Source: Ditylenchus dipsaci (Eukaryota; Nematoda; Chromadorea; Rhabditida; Anguinidae). Taken from it: 64,000 bases of DNA. The stretch spans positions 186,001-250,000 of the forward strand of contig SADC01000900.1 in the NCBI GenBank assembly GCA_004194705.1. Reading direction: 5' to 3'. Below, one piece after another: positions 1-12,000 of the stretch (position 1 is its first letter; each line of letters begins with the position of its first letter). The notes under the pieces were generated by a model. It was not told the DNA's origin and did not search any database. It saw only the letters and a program-made list of their open reading frames with translations. A program made the translations under genes and the position numbers.

Positions 1-100
1 AATAAAAATTAAATGTTAAAAATATTCTTTTTTTACGACTTGCTTTAAAAATATTTGCCTTGGTCCCCCAAACTAATTTACTGGTGGCAGTCAAGGTTCA

Positions 101-585
101 TTAAAGGCGCATTCACAATGAGGAGGCTGTTTGCGGATGCTAAATCTGATTTGTCACATGGAAATGGCCATAACTTTTTTTTAATTTTTCAAAAATTATT
201 CTTTTGGTCCCATCTTGTATCTAAGATTCAGGGCTACCAGATGAGTTATTGATAAAGTAGATGCTGTTGAAAAAATCAAGTTAAAAAAGAAAGACTTCGC
301 CCAAGCACCCGCACTCGTATTCGAGTTAGGATTCTTGGGTGGAGTCTTAAAATTTTATCTGAGTTTGCGAAGCAACATTTACTCAGTTAATAGCTCATTT
401 GATAGCCCTACACCTCAACTATATGATGTGAGAAGCTGAAAAAGCAACTGGAAAATAAAAAAGCCACACCAAATGAATAATTTTGGGAAAACAGTAAAAA
501 AAGAGAGGATTCTGTTTCGCGGATTCTTAGTGATTAGTCTGTTTTAGCATCCGCAAACAGCCTCCTCATTGTGTATGCGCCTTAA
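101..585. mobile_element. Short inverted-repeat element (MITE-like)
   Basis: A 44-base arm at 101-144 (core GGAGGCTGTTTGCGGATGCT) is repeated in reverse orientation at 542-585 with about two mismatches. The two arms enclose about 400 bases with no convincing coding frame. Both ends read TTAA or TTTTAA, so a TTAA-type insertion is possible but not proven. The frame at 55-252 overlaps the left arm and is not treated as a gene. Confidence 0.75.
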
Positions 586-609
586 AAACACAGAGTCTGT
601 AAAATGACT

Positions 610-1460
610 GACCTTCGAAAAAAGTTGGCCATGACGGAACAATGAAACTTTTTTATTTTATTCCTATCTTGTAGCCTGAACTATGAAAAGCTCAAAACGA
701 CTGAATTCTTTTAAAAATGACTTTATAATAACCGAGAAACATTTTAAGGCCAACCTTGATTCTGGTCAACCACAGTTCCCTTAAGAAATTAAATTTATTT
801 TCAACAGGGTAACGTAACTGTACTTTTTAAAAAGATTTTTACTTTTTTGAGACCCTAAATATTTGCTGTTTTTGAGGTTTTACACCAAAAAAAGTTTTTT
901 TTGGTGCTTAAAAATCGATAAGCACTGGATAAACGGCATTTTGACGAAAAATGACCAAATTGTATTTTTTGGCCAGATGTAGTTTTTTCGAAATTTTGAG
1001 TTACTTACCCTGATTTTCACCTTTCTTGTAGTGCAGGAACTGCGCTTCAAAATGCAATGAATTTTTAATAAAATTAGGGTCGAAAAAGATTTCTTACTTA
1101 TCGTAAAGTTTTTTCAAAATGATAATGTTTTGAATTTTAGCCTCCTTTTCCTATATTCTTACATAGTTTTTAAAAACTTTCATGCATATTAGACAGCGCT
1201 GTTAATTAGTAGTGAAATTCTTTATTATAAGTGTGGGGTTGATCGTGAAAACTTTATGCTAGAGGCATTTCAAGTAGAGCACTGAAAAAAGCGACGCCTT
1301 ATGACCGACCAACTTCAGACGGTTATTGCTTAGCTTCTATAAATAAATAAATAGATAAATAAATAATCCAGCCCTTTTTGAGCTTTTCTTAGTTCAGGCT
1401 AGATAGGAATAAAAGAAAAATTTTCATTTTTCCGTCACGGCCAAGTTTTCTCGATATATG
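610..1460. mobile_element. Foldback element, about 850 bp
   Basis: Bases 617-705 (TTGGCCATGACGGAA, then TAGCCTGAACTATGAAAAGC) recur as the reverse complement at 1378-1455. The arms differ by substitutions and small indels, which suggests an old copy. No coding frame is seen in the spacer. Confidence 0.65.
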
Positions 1461-2167
1461 TTTTAAGTGGTAAGAGTAAATTCAGCCAGATTTTCCTCTA
1501 ATGCAAGATCACCTGATAATAAAAAACTTCAAATGAAATAAAAAGAACTAAGTCTAATATTGGGCAAATGCAGCAAAATTTTTCTATACTAAGTTTATAA
1601 AAGATATTTTTTCAACATTTTTCTAGATGTGTTGTTTGAATATTTGTTAATTTACCCCAAATATAGCATCCAAGAAAGTAGATTAGTGTCGGATGTGAGC
1701 AGTATACCACGCCAACAATAGCGAAATAGCCATGCACAAAGCCTATGAGCCAAAGTATACTGCAGTCAATAATGCTTATGTAAAGAAGAATTTATAACAA
1801 TGAATATTTAAGTGTTGATACATAGAAAGGATGCACGGAACATACAAAATCTGTAATTTTTTCTTGTATATAAAATCGTGAACAATTTTTGCGTATTTTT
1901 TTAATGTATGAATAGCATTTTTACAAAAAAACCTGCATAATAAGTTGCAGTCAATGCAATAATGATAACTCCTTCAGTAATGTGTTGGCGCTTTTCCAGT
2001 GGCACATCTTCCACTGTAATATTAGCACATCCATAAAGTCGGTAGTGTTGTTTTGGGCGAAACAAGTACAGTTCCATTTATAGTTCCTTTCTTAAAAAGA
2101 TTTGACAAAATATCATATTATGTCAAACAATGCAGAACATTCTCATGAGAAACACCATAAGGACCCT
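1461..2167. other. Intergenic, nothing recognised
   Basis: AT-rich sequence between two foldback elements. I see no splice-compatible open frame, RNA gene or clear inverted repeat here. Confidence 0.4.
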
Positions 2168-2312
2168 ACAGGGCGTCCAATAAGAACTGCACCATTTTCG
2201 AAAAAACTTGCTAAGGGCTTTCGCAACCGGTGAAGTAACAAAAAAATTTGAGGTTTCAGCCAACAAATTTAAACCAAGTATAGCTGAAAATGACTAAAAA
2301 ATCTCCTGTATA

Positions 2313-2538
2313 CAGGGTGTCCCACAAAAACTGGTGCAATTTTTGAATTTTCGTTCAATTTTTTATAATTCTTTTTGTCGCATTCCTTGTCATTTCCGTA
2401 TGTGTTTCAGAATCTTCCAATGTTTCCTATCTTTCAACATCGTCCAAGAGACGTTAAAACACGAAAAAGCCCAATCCCGGCGGGGAGGGGAAACCTTGGA
2501 CGAATTTTTTTTTGCACCAGTTTTTGTGGGACATCCTG
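2313..2538. mobile_element. CAGGGTGTCC-type MITE
   Basis: A short element with arms at 2311-2340 and 2512-2540, starting CAGGGTGTCCCACAAAAACT on the left; the right arm is its near-perfect reverse complement. It is flanked by TA. Ends beginning CAGGGTG recur at 4336, 13806 and 30516, so this is one member of a superfamily within the window. Confidence 0.75.
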
Positions 2539-3051
2539 TAGAGCTTTTTGGTTTGTCCACTTTTGATATTTTTGATTTTTTAGAGTGTTTTTGTCTGTGT
2601 TACAAGTCACTTTTCTTTGATTGAAGCTGAAAATGTCAGGAGTCGAATGATGTTTTTAGATTTTGGTTTTGAGAATTCTTTCGATTGGTTATTTTCGGGT
2701 TTTAGAAAGCAAACGCCGTTTTTTGTTCCGGAGTCAAAATTTTAGAGCTAAGTGAATTTTACGGCCAGGGCGGGATGTCCGTTTTGTAGCGCTGAATCTC
2801 AGCTTATAATATGATGAATTTGAATAGGGGATGCGTCAACGAGTATGGAGGTGGTCATTTAGGGGGAATTTGAAAATTGGGCTTTCTTTTTGTCTTGAGA
2901 AGAAATTTGTATTATATTGTTTTCGAGGTGTTTTTCTTTATCGTGTTTGGTTTCTTTCATATGTAAGTCTGCCTAAAAAGCAAGTATGCCGTAGTTGGTA
3001 GTAATTGGTAGGTAGTAGTTAGTACTTTGGCTATGAGAGTGGGTAAGTATG

Positions 3052-3965
3052 TCAGCGCATTTTTTACTAATTCGTAAATCATGTTTAAATGACTTCTAAT
3101 TGATTTTTATATGCTTAAAACGGTACTTGTGATGTTTAGACCCCCCCCCCACAAATTTTCTAAAGTACATGCAAACGTCAAAAACTTTATTCACATTCAT
3201 ATAACGATACAATTTGCGACCACAAATTAAACAAAATATCATCTCCATTGAACTTTCTACGCCAAGCGAAATCAGATACATAGCTACGGAAGACAGATCG
3301 ATGTGTACCATATTCATACTTATGTCGACGCTTGAACTTCTGCCACGTAGATTCTACAGTTTGTGTGTGCGCTCCAGTATCAGGATCTACAAAGTTGTAC
3401 GAATGATGGGGGGGGGGGGGGTGATAATTAATATTAAAAGGGGGACTATAAACATTCTGCTTAAAAACATAAAAAAACATTCACAACCAAAAAATGGGGG
3501 GGGGGTCTAAACAGCACAAGTACCCTTAAAACGATAAGAAAGTTATTTTCTAACACTTTTTCACATAAAAAATGGATTTCTTGAAAAAAAAAATTTGACC
3601 AAAATTTGACTTTTTGCCTTGCTCCTCCAAGGCAATCCAACCTGAAAGGGTACCTGAATACCCTAAAAAGATGGAATTTGAACATAGTTTTGTTAACTGG
3701 GGCCTACCGCATAAAGAAACTCTGGTATGCGTACATTTTTACGCATCCAGAGTCACTTTCGAGTGATTTATGTCTCAGGGTCTTATCAAAAGGTGTTTTA
3801 CTTGTCCTCCAAGGCAAAAAGTCATATTTTGGTCAAAAATTTTTTTTTTGAAAAATCATTTTTTTATGTGGAAAAGTGTCACAAAATAACTTGCTTATCG
3901 TTTTAAGCACATAAAAGTCACTTAGAAGTCATTTAAACATGATTTTTAAATAAGTGAAAAATGCG
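3052..3965. mobile_element. Foldback element split by a Merlin insertion
   Basis: The right arm at about 3795-3965 pairs with a left arm that is interrupted: 3052-3113 continues at 3532-3625. Removing 3122-3523 and one copy of the duplicated CTTAAAAC restores a continuous arm. The spacer (3626-3794) carries a reverse-oriented piece of the hairpin repeat described at 11580. Confidence 0.75.
3122..3523 (-). mobile_element. Truncated Merlin (IS1016-like) DNA transposon
   Basis: 402-bp element flanked by a perfect 8-bp duplication CTTAAAAC (3114-3121 and 3524-3531). Its termini are inverted (GGTACTTGTG) and run into a C-run/G-run. On the minus strand a frame in 3187-3480 encodes the C-terminal part of an ISXO2/IS1016-type DDE transposase: the stretch DPDTGAHTQTVESTW, then KRRHKYEYGTHRS, then YVSDFAWRRKF is the hallmark of that family. 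The 8-bp duplication and GG ends fit Merlin. The N-terminal catalytic part is missing, so the copy is not autonomous. Family assignment is from memory of the motif; target duplication and termini are read directly. Confidence 0.85.
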
Positions 3966-4027
3966 CACCCCCAGCTAAATAAGTTCCGGACAGAGTATTG
4001 GGATATCAGGAGAGTAGGTGTGTGTGT

Positions 4028-4319
4028 CAGGGAAATAGATATCGATAATCGAAAAATTTCGATTATCGGTTGATTTCGATCGATTTTATCGAGAAAAATC
4101 GACAAAAAGTCAATTATCGAAGTATCGAAATATCGAAAATTTTTGATAATCGATTATCGGATTATCGAAAAACTCGAAAATTTTCGATTAATCGATTATT
4201 GCAATATCGAAATAATCGAAAAATGTCGATTAATCTATAATCGAAAAATCGAAAATATCGAAAAAGCTTCGATTTTCGGTCGCTTTCGATCAATTTCGAT
4301 AAATCGATCGACAACCCTA
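4028..4319. mobile_element. hAT-like MITE made of ATCGA repeats
   Basis: About 290 bp built from ATTATCGA and ATCGAAA units in both orientations. It ends ATCGACAACCCTA on the right, which reversed is TAGGGTTGTCGAT, a typical hAT terminus. The left end (CAGGGAAATAGATATCG) is degraded, and the flanking GT-rich octamers match only loosely. The frame 4143-4358 is repeat sequence. Confidence 0.6.
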
Positions 4320-4335
4320 GTGGTGAGTGGGTGTA

Positions 4336-4928
4336 CAGGGTGGCCCAAAAAAACCTGAAAAAATTCGAAAAATTTTGTCAAGGCCTTCCGCGCACTGTCT
4401 GATATACAGATTTTTTTGGCGTAAGCAAGGATGTTTTAATAACGGTTGTGAGGCTGGTACCGAGTTCTCTCATTTGCCGTAGTCTTAGGTCTAGCTCTCG
4501 TAGCATGAGATTAACGCGGCTCGCTCCACAGGGCTAACTCACTAAGTGGTTGCTTCCCATATGTTGCTTGCCTTGAAGCTGACCTTATGACCTAAGACTG
4601 CAACCGTCCATCCTTGTTACACCAAATTCAATGAAAAAATAAGAGAGCACAATGAAAAAAACAATAAATAAATGCGACACGCAAAATTTCAATGACTGAA
4701 CTGTCTAATTTAAACTGTTCAAAAAGTCTGAATTTGAACAGCAAATTCTGACATATTTCTTTGAAATTTTGCTGTGATTTTCGAAATGTTTTTGCACTAG
4801 CACGCAGCCCTTGATCTTGGCTTTTAAACAAGCTACAAACACTGCTGAATGGTGTAAGAAATATATAAATTCAAAAGCCTTGAACAAAACAGTGTTGGTT
4901 TGGGGCCACCCCGTTTGGGCCACCCCGT
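4336..4928. mobile_element. CAGGGTGGCCC inverted-repeat element
   Basis: It begins TA-CAGGGTGGCCCAAA at 4334 and ends GGGCCACCCCG-TA at 4930. The right terminus is doubled (two GGCCACCCCGT units at 4904-4930). About 590 bp between; the minus-strand frames 4628-4923 have no recognisable product. Confidence 0.6.
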
Positions 4929-5538
4929 ACTAGGAGAGTATATTAGTATGCTTGCAGGGATAGTAAGGATAAATATGAGCTGTTGTTACAATTTTTTGTT
5001 GATAAAAGTGTTGCGATTTTGAGCCGACTGAAGTGAATAGTAAATTTTGTTGATCTCATTGTCTAAATGAAGAGGTATCATGTGCTCTTTTTTGGTAACA
5101 TAGATTTGAGATACCGTGTATTAAGCAGCGTGAATGCGAGCGTAGGTCCTGGCGCAGCCGTGGCTATATGTCGGTAGTCAATATGTCGATATAATATGTC
5201 AACACGACCATTTGTGAATAAAGATTTGTTGAAACTTGGTAAGAAATGTAGAAATGTGGGAATTAAAAAAATAGTGCAATTTTTATTGGACACCCATTAT
5301 ATCTCATCCTACAGAAAATATTTTACAAATCTGTCTTTTTTCTTTTTTTGGCTCGAGATTTTGGTTGCGCATCCGAAAATCTCAAAATCGATATCAATTT
5401 TTTTTTTCATTTTTCAGGGTTTTTAATTAAGGCTCTGTCGGTGTGGTTTTTATTATAGATAATATGGTGTTTTCTACAAATTCGTTTCTCTAAAAGTGTA
5501 GAAATGTACCGACAGTAATTAAATTTACGATACTTATA

Positions 5539-7523
5539 CAGTCGACGCTCTCCATAAGATACCCTATCCATAAGATACGCTCTCTATAAGATACGCTTCA
5601 AACTAGTTTGGTTGGTTTTGCACTAAATAAGGCTGTAATCAACATTCTCCATAAAATACCCTTCCCATAAGATACGCTCTAAATGAGATACGCTTGGAGA
5701 CAGTCCCAAGTCTTTAAATACCGCTATTCACAAGATACTTTCAAAAAACTGTTCAACGAAAAAGAAGAATTTCTACAAAATATGACTAACAAGGGTCCAT
5801 ATCGAACTGTCCCCGCGAAATTGAAAATTTGGCTTTTCTAATAATGTTCGCCATGGTCGATTCACTAGTAAAAGTGTCAGAGATATCTGCCCATGGAAAG
5901 TAAAAGCGCCAGTTTGAGCACCCTCTAAACCTTGAAAAAGTGCTTGCTCCCCCCTTTGGTCCAAAATTTCAAAAATGAATTTTGAAAAATTCATCTTCAA
6001 AGCCGGTCGATCCTCGAAGTATCCAGAGGCGTTCCAGGAATAACGAATTGTCAACCACTCATATACTCACTTCACGGTTCATCAGAAATTTATTGTCTGC
6101 CACTTCAGAAACTACAAGATGAGGACAAGAGGACTTCATTCGTTATTCCTGGAACGCCTCTGGATACTTCCAGGATCGACCGGCCAGCTTTCGGACTCCT
6201 GCCCAATTCTGCCAAAAAATGAATTTTGAAAAATTCACTTTCAAAATCCCGCCTAATTTTCATTTTCATTTCACTTATATGGGCAAAAGTTTGGAGAGTA
6301 CACTTTGAACATTTAGAAAATTTGCACAATCCGCCTTGTTCATTGAAGGTTGGATTTCAGTCTTTATTCACTTCGCTAAACAATACCCCAATAGAAAAAC
6401 TAGACAAATTCTCATTCCTCATGCTTATGCCGATCGCCCATGAAGTGTTTGAAGCAAAGCAACCGCCCACAATATGCACATCGGAGGAGAGAGACCACGC
6501 CCCACTCACACTTCTTGTTTGGTGGATAGTCCTTCAAGCAGAATTGGGCAGGAGTCCGAAAGCTGGCCGGTCGATCCTGGAAGTATCCAGAGGCGTTCCA
6601 GGAATAACGAATGAAGTCCTCTTGTCCTCATCTTGTAGTTTCTGAAGTGGCGGACAATAAATTTCTGATGAACCGTGAAGTGAGTATATGAGTGGTTGAC
6701 AATTCGTTATTCCTGGAACGCCTCTGGATACTTCGAGGATCGACCGGCTTTGAAGATGAATTTTTCAAAATTCATTTTTTGAAATTTTTGACCAAAGGGG
6801 GACCAAGCACTTTTTTCAAGGTTTAGAGGGTGCTCAATCTGGCGCTTTTACTTTCCATGGGCAGATATCTCTGACACTTTTACTAGTAAATCGACCATGG
6901 CGAACATTATTAGAAAAGCCAAATTTTCAATTTTGCGGGGACAGTTCGATATGGTCCCTTGTAAAATGTAGTCGAGGGTTGACTGTAGCACACTTCTGTC
7001 AATTTTTCTTCATCGAAAATGAGTATCCCATGCATAAAAACACCTTTAACATGCGTTAAATGGTTTAATCTTCAAGTAAATATTATATATGGGCATTTCG
7101 TGATTTTTTGGAAGAGCACAAGTATACCCTGCATTTCATCTGATAGACAAGTTTAAACCTCTTTACAGCTTGAATCGATTAAACAAGCATTGGAATAAGA
7201 CAAACAGTTAAAAAGAACTTTAAGCTGTAAAAAATCTCAATTCGATGGCTACATAATAAATTTTTTTAGTGAAAACTATTCAAATATGAATGCATTTATC
7301 CAAAACATAGGTGTTTAAATTGATAAAATAAGTGCTGGATTTCATTATTTTTGACTAAGATTCTAAAAAATGCTGGAAAAAGTTAACTAGGCGGTGAATT
7401 TCATAATTATATATAAGAACGCTCCTCATAAGATACGCTTTTCGGGAAATTTGGCTAAATACGCTCTCCATAAGATACCTCTCAGGCCGGTCCCTGGGCG
7501 TATCTTAGGGAGAGCGTCGACTG
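5539..7523. mobile_element. Tigger/pogo-like foldback element, 2 kb
   Basis: Flanked by TA on both sides. The left end is CAGTCGACGCTCTCCATAAG; the right end (to 7523) is its inverse. Repeats of ATAAGATACGCT extend inward on both sides (5563-5695 and 7420-7480). CAGTC ends and a TA target fit the pogo/Tigger branch of Tc1/mariner elements. No transposase is seen; the interior is the palindrome at 5790-6961 plus about 450 bp of AT-rich filler. Confidence 0.75.
5790..6961. repeat. Giant palindrome with 424-bp arms
   Basis: Arms 5790-6213 and 6538-6961 are near-identical inverted copies around a 324-bp spacer. Each arm itself holds a smaller inverted pair: a unit with core ATTCCTGGAACGCCTCTGGA occurs in opposite orientations at about 6001-6049 and 6139-6185 on the left, and again twice on the right. 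The transcript could therefore fold as one long hairpin or as two side hairpins. The spacer is open in one frame (6226-6645 +) and encodes a stretch ending HAPLTLLVWWIVLQ, which may be a captured exon; I do not recognise it. Confidence 0.85.
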
Positions 7524-7566
7524 TATTAAGCATTTTGTTTTTGTTTGGAAATCACGTTGAAAAATG

Positions 7567-7792
7567 CAGTCAACCCTCGATTTAACCTTACTTTTTTCAA
7601 AGAAACCTATTAGTCTAATTTTGAAGACTTTCGTTAGTTGTCTTGAGTCAGTCTAGTCCGTAGTTCGTAATACCACAAAAAATCTTATTTTTGTAAATGA
7701 AAACAGTCTTGCCTTAAAAACATGCAGGTAATAAACTTAACGTATCCCTATTTTAAAAAAGGACTTACGTTAAATAGAGGGTTGAGTTTGCA
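7567..7792. mobile_element. Tigger-like MITE (CAGTCAACCCTCGATTTAAC)
   Basis: Left end CAGTCAACCCTCGATTTAAC at 7567; the right end near 7760-7792 is its imperfect inverse with two extra bases. Solo ends of the same type lie at 8814, 16377 and 38560. Confidence 0.65.
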
Positions 7793-7880
7793 GTCACACT
7801 TAATCTTACTTAAATTAAAATAAAAATATAATTAAATGAATTAAATGAATAAAATAACAAAGCTTCAATGTGCCTTTTAA

Positions 7881-8179
7881 CACTACAAGGGTCGAGCGGC
7901 CACTTTGTGCAGTTAAACTCAGTTTTCACGGTCGAATTCCAAACTTCAAGACAACAAATGATTCAAACTTGAAATTTCTTCAAGTTCAAATATTTGTTGT
8001 CTTGAGCGGAATTCGGAATTCGACCGTGAGTTTTGAGGTTAAAAGACAGTTTCATAAGCAAGTCTATCATGATCATCATCCGCTCAAAACATCGAATCAG
8101 CCAACTCTGTGACCATATTCGGAGTCAGCGTCGAAAACTGAGTCCAACTGCACAAAGTGGCTGCTCGACCGTTCTAGTG
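7881..8179. mobile_element. TTAA-flanked MITE (piggyBac-like)
   Basis: 299 bp between two TTAA sites (7877-7880 and 8180-8183). The arms of about 45 bp start CACTACAAGGGTCGAGCGGC on the left; the inverse on the right reads CACTAGAACGGTCGAGCAGC. A second inverted pair (about 7926-7960 and 7995-8037) sits inside, built on GTCGAATTCC. The TTAA target is characteristic of piggyBac; the termini do not begin CCC, so the class is an inference. Confidence 0.7.
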
Positions 8180-9005
8180 TTAAGAAACAGTCAGATTTTT
8201 TGTGAAAACTATTTGAAGAAGAAATGAAAATAAACTTTTATAAGAATTTTTAAAAGACTATATAATTATTTAGTTGCGGAATCTAGTATTTAAAGTTAAA
8301 TTCTAAAATTTTGCAAGCTTTTTTGCTGTAATTACACAAGTGTCTGCGACAGGTCTCCCTAACATATTAATTAATAAGTCGGTCGTGTTCAAGAACAGTT
8401 CTGACTTTTTCAAATTCTATTTTTGTTATTATACGATATTTATAAGAAAAGTATTAAAGTATTTTTTAAAGAAAATAGGTTTTGTTTCAAACATCGCTAT
8501 TTTCGAAACTTAATTTTACTGTTAGAAGCCCCTTTTTATATAAAAATAACCACAAAGTTGAACGTACTAATACCAACAAAAAGCTCGCTCGATTTGCGTA
8601 GAATGGTGTATAATGTGAAGGGTTGTTCAAAAAAATAAAAAACTGACCAAAGAAAATAGCACCAGTTCAGGCCCATCACAGCCATATCTCGAGATCCGAT
8701 TTTGAAGCTACATATTTGTAAAAAGGAAATTTTATCGTTTTTATCTACTTTCGAATATGCTGCAAAAATGACATTTGAAAAAATTCAAGGAAGAAAAGTT
8801 TATCGGAAATACAGTCAACTCTCGATTTAACATATAAGAATTCTACACCACTTATAAATTCGATTTTGAAAATTCATTTATATAAATGAAAAATTTATGC
8901 CTAAATTAAGTGGAAGTATGACTATTGGCAGGTGCTTATTTCAGTAAAATAAAACCAGTTCACTTATATACAATTTCCACTTTTACTAACTTTATTAGCA
9001 AAAAA

Positions 9006-12000
9006 ATGGCTGACAATTTTGTAATTGGGTCATCATACAGTCTTTTTGACTGGATAGTAATATCAATCACAACAATTTCTATATTGATAGAAGTGTATTT
9101 AGTTTATTTAATTTTTTATGTTTCTCCAACCTCTATGCACGGTTATCGAGCGTTTTTAGCACTGATAACTGTAAGAAAAAATTATTTTGATGTCTATCGA
9201 TCATTAAAAAAAATTTAGTTTTGGGACACAAATTTTGTAATAATTCTGGGATTTGGTTTATTGCCGGACATGCTTTACCCTGCAAGCTGTTCAGTCATCA
9301 ATGGATTTTTTCGGTATTTTGGAGTGCAAAGAATAATGATCGGGGTAAGTTTTGCAAGTTTTGCAAATATGAATCTGAAGTTCATAGGGACTCAAAATTT
9401 TAAAATAAATAACATTTGGCAAAAAGTGTCATTTTATCCAGTGTTTACTGGGTTTTGAGTGGAGTTGTCAAAATAGCCGGCTATTTATTTTTTTTTGACT
9501 ATTTAGCCGGCTATATAGCCAAAAATCAGCTATTTATAAAAAAATTAAAAAAAACTCAAAATTTTCAATACAATCAAGCTTTATTTCGGCATATACAACA
9601 CCAATCAATCAAACATAAACAAATGTTTTCGGATATTTAGCCGCTAAATAGCCAGCTAAATGGCCGGCTATTTAGCCGTTGGACAACTCTAGTTTTGAGT
9701 AAGAAGAATAAAGATGTTGACGAAAAATCTCAAAATCTTAAAGATTTTGGGTCTCAATTTTCGGCATATTTTTGGAAAAAAAAACTTCATTGACATATAC
9801 AAATTTTGGGTGTTTTCGGGACGAATGATGCTTATTCAAATGCCTGGATGTGAGGAAGCGCTTAAAAATACTTAAAAATATGGAGACAAAACATTTACAA
9901 ATCTTGCCCAGAGTCGTGCTCAATATATCAAATTTTCAGTCAAAATTGGAATTTTTGTTTTTCAAGCACCCGTTATAATAGTGCTAAATAAATTTTCTTG
10001 CCATTTTAGACTGCCGCACTGGTATTTTGTGTGATCAATGTCAAATTAGCTCAAGATTACTGCATGCTCTACCGCTTTACAATCATCTTGGGCAATCATA
10101 AATTACATGCACAGTTTACTAAGCCAGCCATAATTTTCTTATACAGCTTTTTATGCTATCTGTTAGTCTATTTTTCGCTTTTACTGCCTATCAAACCAAC
10201 TTCACACCTGAAGTATGATACCAAAAACTGTTTTTTTTAATTTATGACAATATTACAGGATCAGAATGCATATATAGACTCTTTTTGGAAGAGCCTATAC
10301 AAGAAAAATACCGCCTACCTGCTTTTAACCGAAATGCATCTTTTAGCTGCACAGATTTGTACAAAAAACAGAAAAAATGGCTACCTATAAATTCATGGAT
10401 GTTTGCTGTCTTTGGTCTATTCTCTGAGCTTTTAGGTTTTTGCCTAGGTATTACCATTTTTAGGACTTTGAACAAGAATTCTAGTCAGTTTTCACACAAG
10501 ACGTATGTGATGCATTTGAGATTGACTGCTTTGTTGGTTGCTCAGGTGAGTTTTTGCATAGCTTCAAGAGTCTCAATAACTGTGATTGTTGTGTAGTTAT
10601 GCTGGCAAATCTACAAAGTAGCCGAATTTTTTAAAATTTTCCAAAGGACAAACATGAAGCTCTATACGCGTTCGCAACTCTTTAAATACTGATTTAGGTA
10701 GGACTATACCGTTTGGGTGTAAACTGAAAATGCTTCTAAAGTGCTTTTTTTAACGTAATTCGATCTGAAACGTTAGAAAAACATGTTTTTAGGATTGGGA
10801 AAGCAGTTTTTGAAAAAAAACCTTTGACCAAAATTTGAATTTTCGTCTTGGCGGACCAAGCTTAAGCAACCTAAAAAGGTACGTAGATGACCAGTAAATG
10901 GTTAGTTTTATGGTATTCTACTACGTTTTGATCACTGTAGCTTGGTGAAAAGGGTCTCTATATGCATTTTATCATCAACTAGGGTCTCCAGGCGCCTATC
11001 GGCGCCTATGCCGTTCTGAAACATTAGTGGTTCGGTTTTTTATTTTATTCATCTACCCTACCGGGTAGAAAAGGCAGAAGAGGCATTGGCAGAAAAGTGG
11101 GCTTTAACACAAAAATACACCATAAATCCAGGCCGAAATCCACCATCTCCAATTTGGAGGAACTTAGAAACGTTTTCTTGAAACCACCTCATTTTTCTGG
11201 TTTTTGTGCTTAAAAGACAGCTAAGTGGTTGAATTTAAGGGTTCCGGAAAGATATCTGATGAAAGATTGCAAAAACTGGCCGAAATTGCTCTTAAACACG
11301 AAAATCCACCCAATATCCAGGCAAAAATACACCATCTCGAATTTGGAGAGACTTAAAAACTTTTTTTAAGACACATCATTTTCCGGTTATATGCTCAAAA
11401 GACAGCCAAGTGGTTGAATTTCAGGGTTCCGGAAAGATATCTGATGAAAAGTCGCAAAAACTGGCCGAAAATCGGTCTTGAACACAATAGATTCAGAGAT
11501 TTGTTAGAGATACGCTAATTTAAAAAAAACGTGACATCGGACAGACACAGCGCTTTATTGGGTAGGGATAGTACTTCTCGGAATCGTGTCTAAGGTATAG
11601 TGAGTGCGCGCATCTCTAACTCTCAAGCCCCTTTTGCCCACGAAAGGGATTTAGGGGCTTGAGGCTTCGAGTTGAGATGCGCAAATCACTAGAAAGTGAC
11701 TCTGGATGCATGAAAAAGCATGCATACCAGAGTTTCTTCCTGCGGTAGGCTCCAGTATTCAAAACTATGTTCAAATCCCATTTATAGGGGACCGAGGCAA
11801 AATGACTAAAAACCAAAGGGGGACCAAGTCTAACCAAAAATTGTTTTCAAAAAATGCTTTCTTAATCCTAAAACATGTTTTTCGAACGTTTCAGATCGAA
11901 CTTCGTTGAAAAAAGCACTTTAGACGCATTTTCAGCTTACAACCAAACGATATAGTTCAGTCCTAAATTTTCGCCTGGTCTTGAAGCTAATCTTTTCAGA

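Larger units (their letters stand above)
2168..5298. mobile_element. Possible 3.1-kb outer element (CAGGGCGTCC termini)
   Basis: The 31 bases from 2168 (ACAGGGCGTCCAATAAGAAC, then TGCACCATTTT) match the reverse complement of 5271-5298 (TGGGTGTCCAATAAAAATTG, then CACTAT). The pair would bracket one 3.1-kb element into which the elements at 2313, 3052, 4028 and 4336 later inserted. It is also possible that these are two independent solo ends of the same family. Confidence 0.4.
10690..11971. mobile_element. Foldback element in receptor intron 4
   Basis: The arms 10690-10865 and 11800-11971 are inverted copies; shared landmarks are GAAAATGC, GATCTGAAACGTT, AACATGTTTTTAGGATT and GACCAAG. The interior contains two units of a 190-bp tandem repeat (11090-11480) and a hairpin repeat copy (11580-11790). 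Confidence 0.75.

Noticed and set aside
3187..3510. Plus-strand frame 3214-3510 as a gene
   Set aside because: It is the shadow of the Merlin transposase remnant on the other strand.
11616..11909. Two opposite frames at 11616-11909
   Set aside because: They span a hairpin repeat and a transposon arm; similar frames appear at each copy of that repeat.
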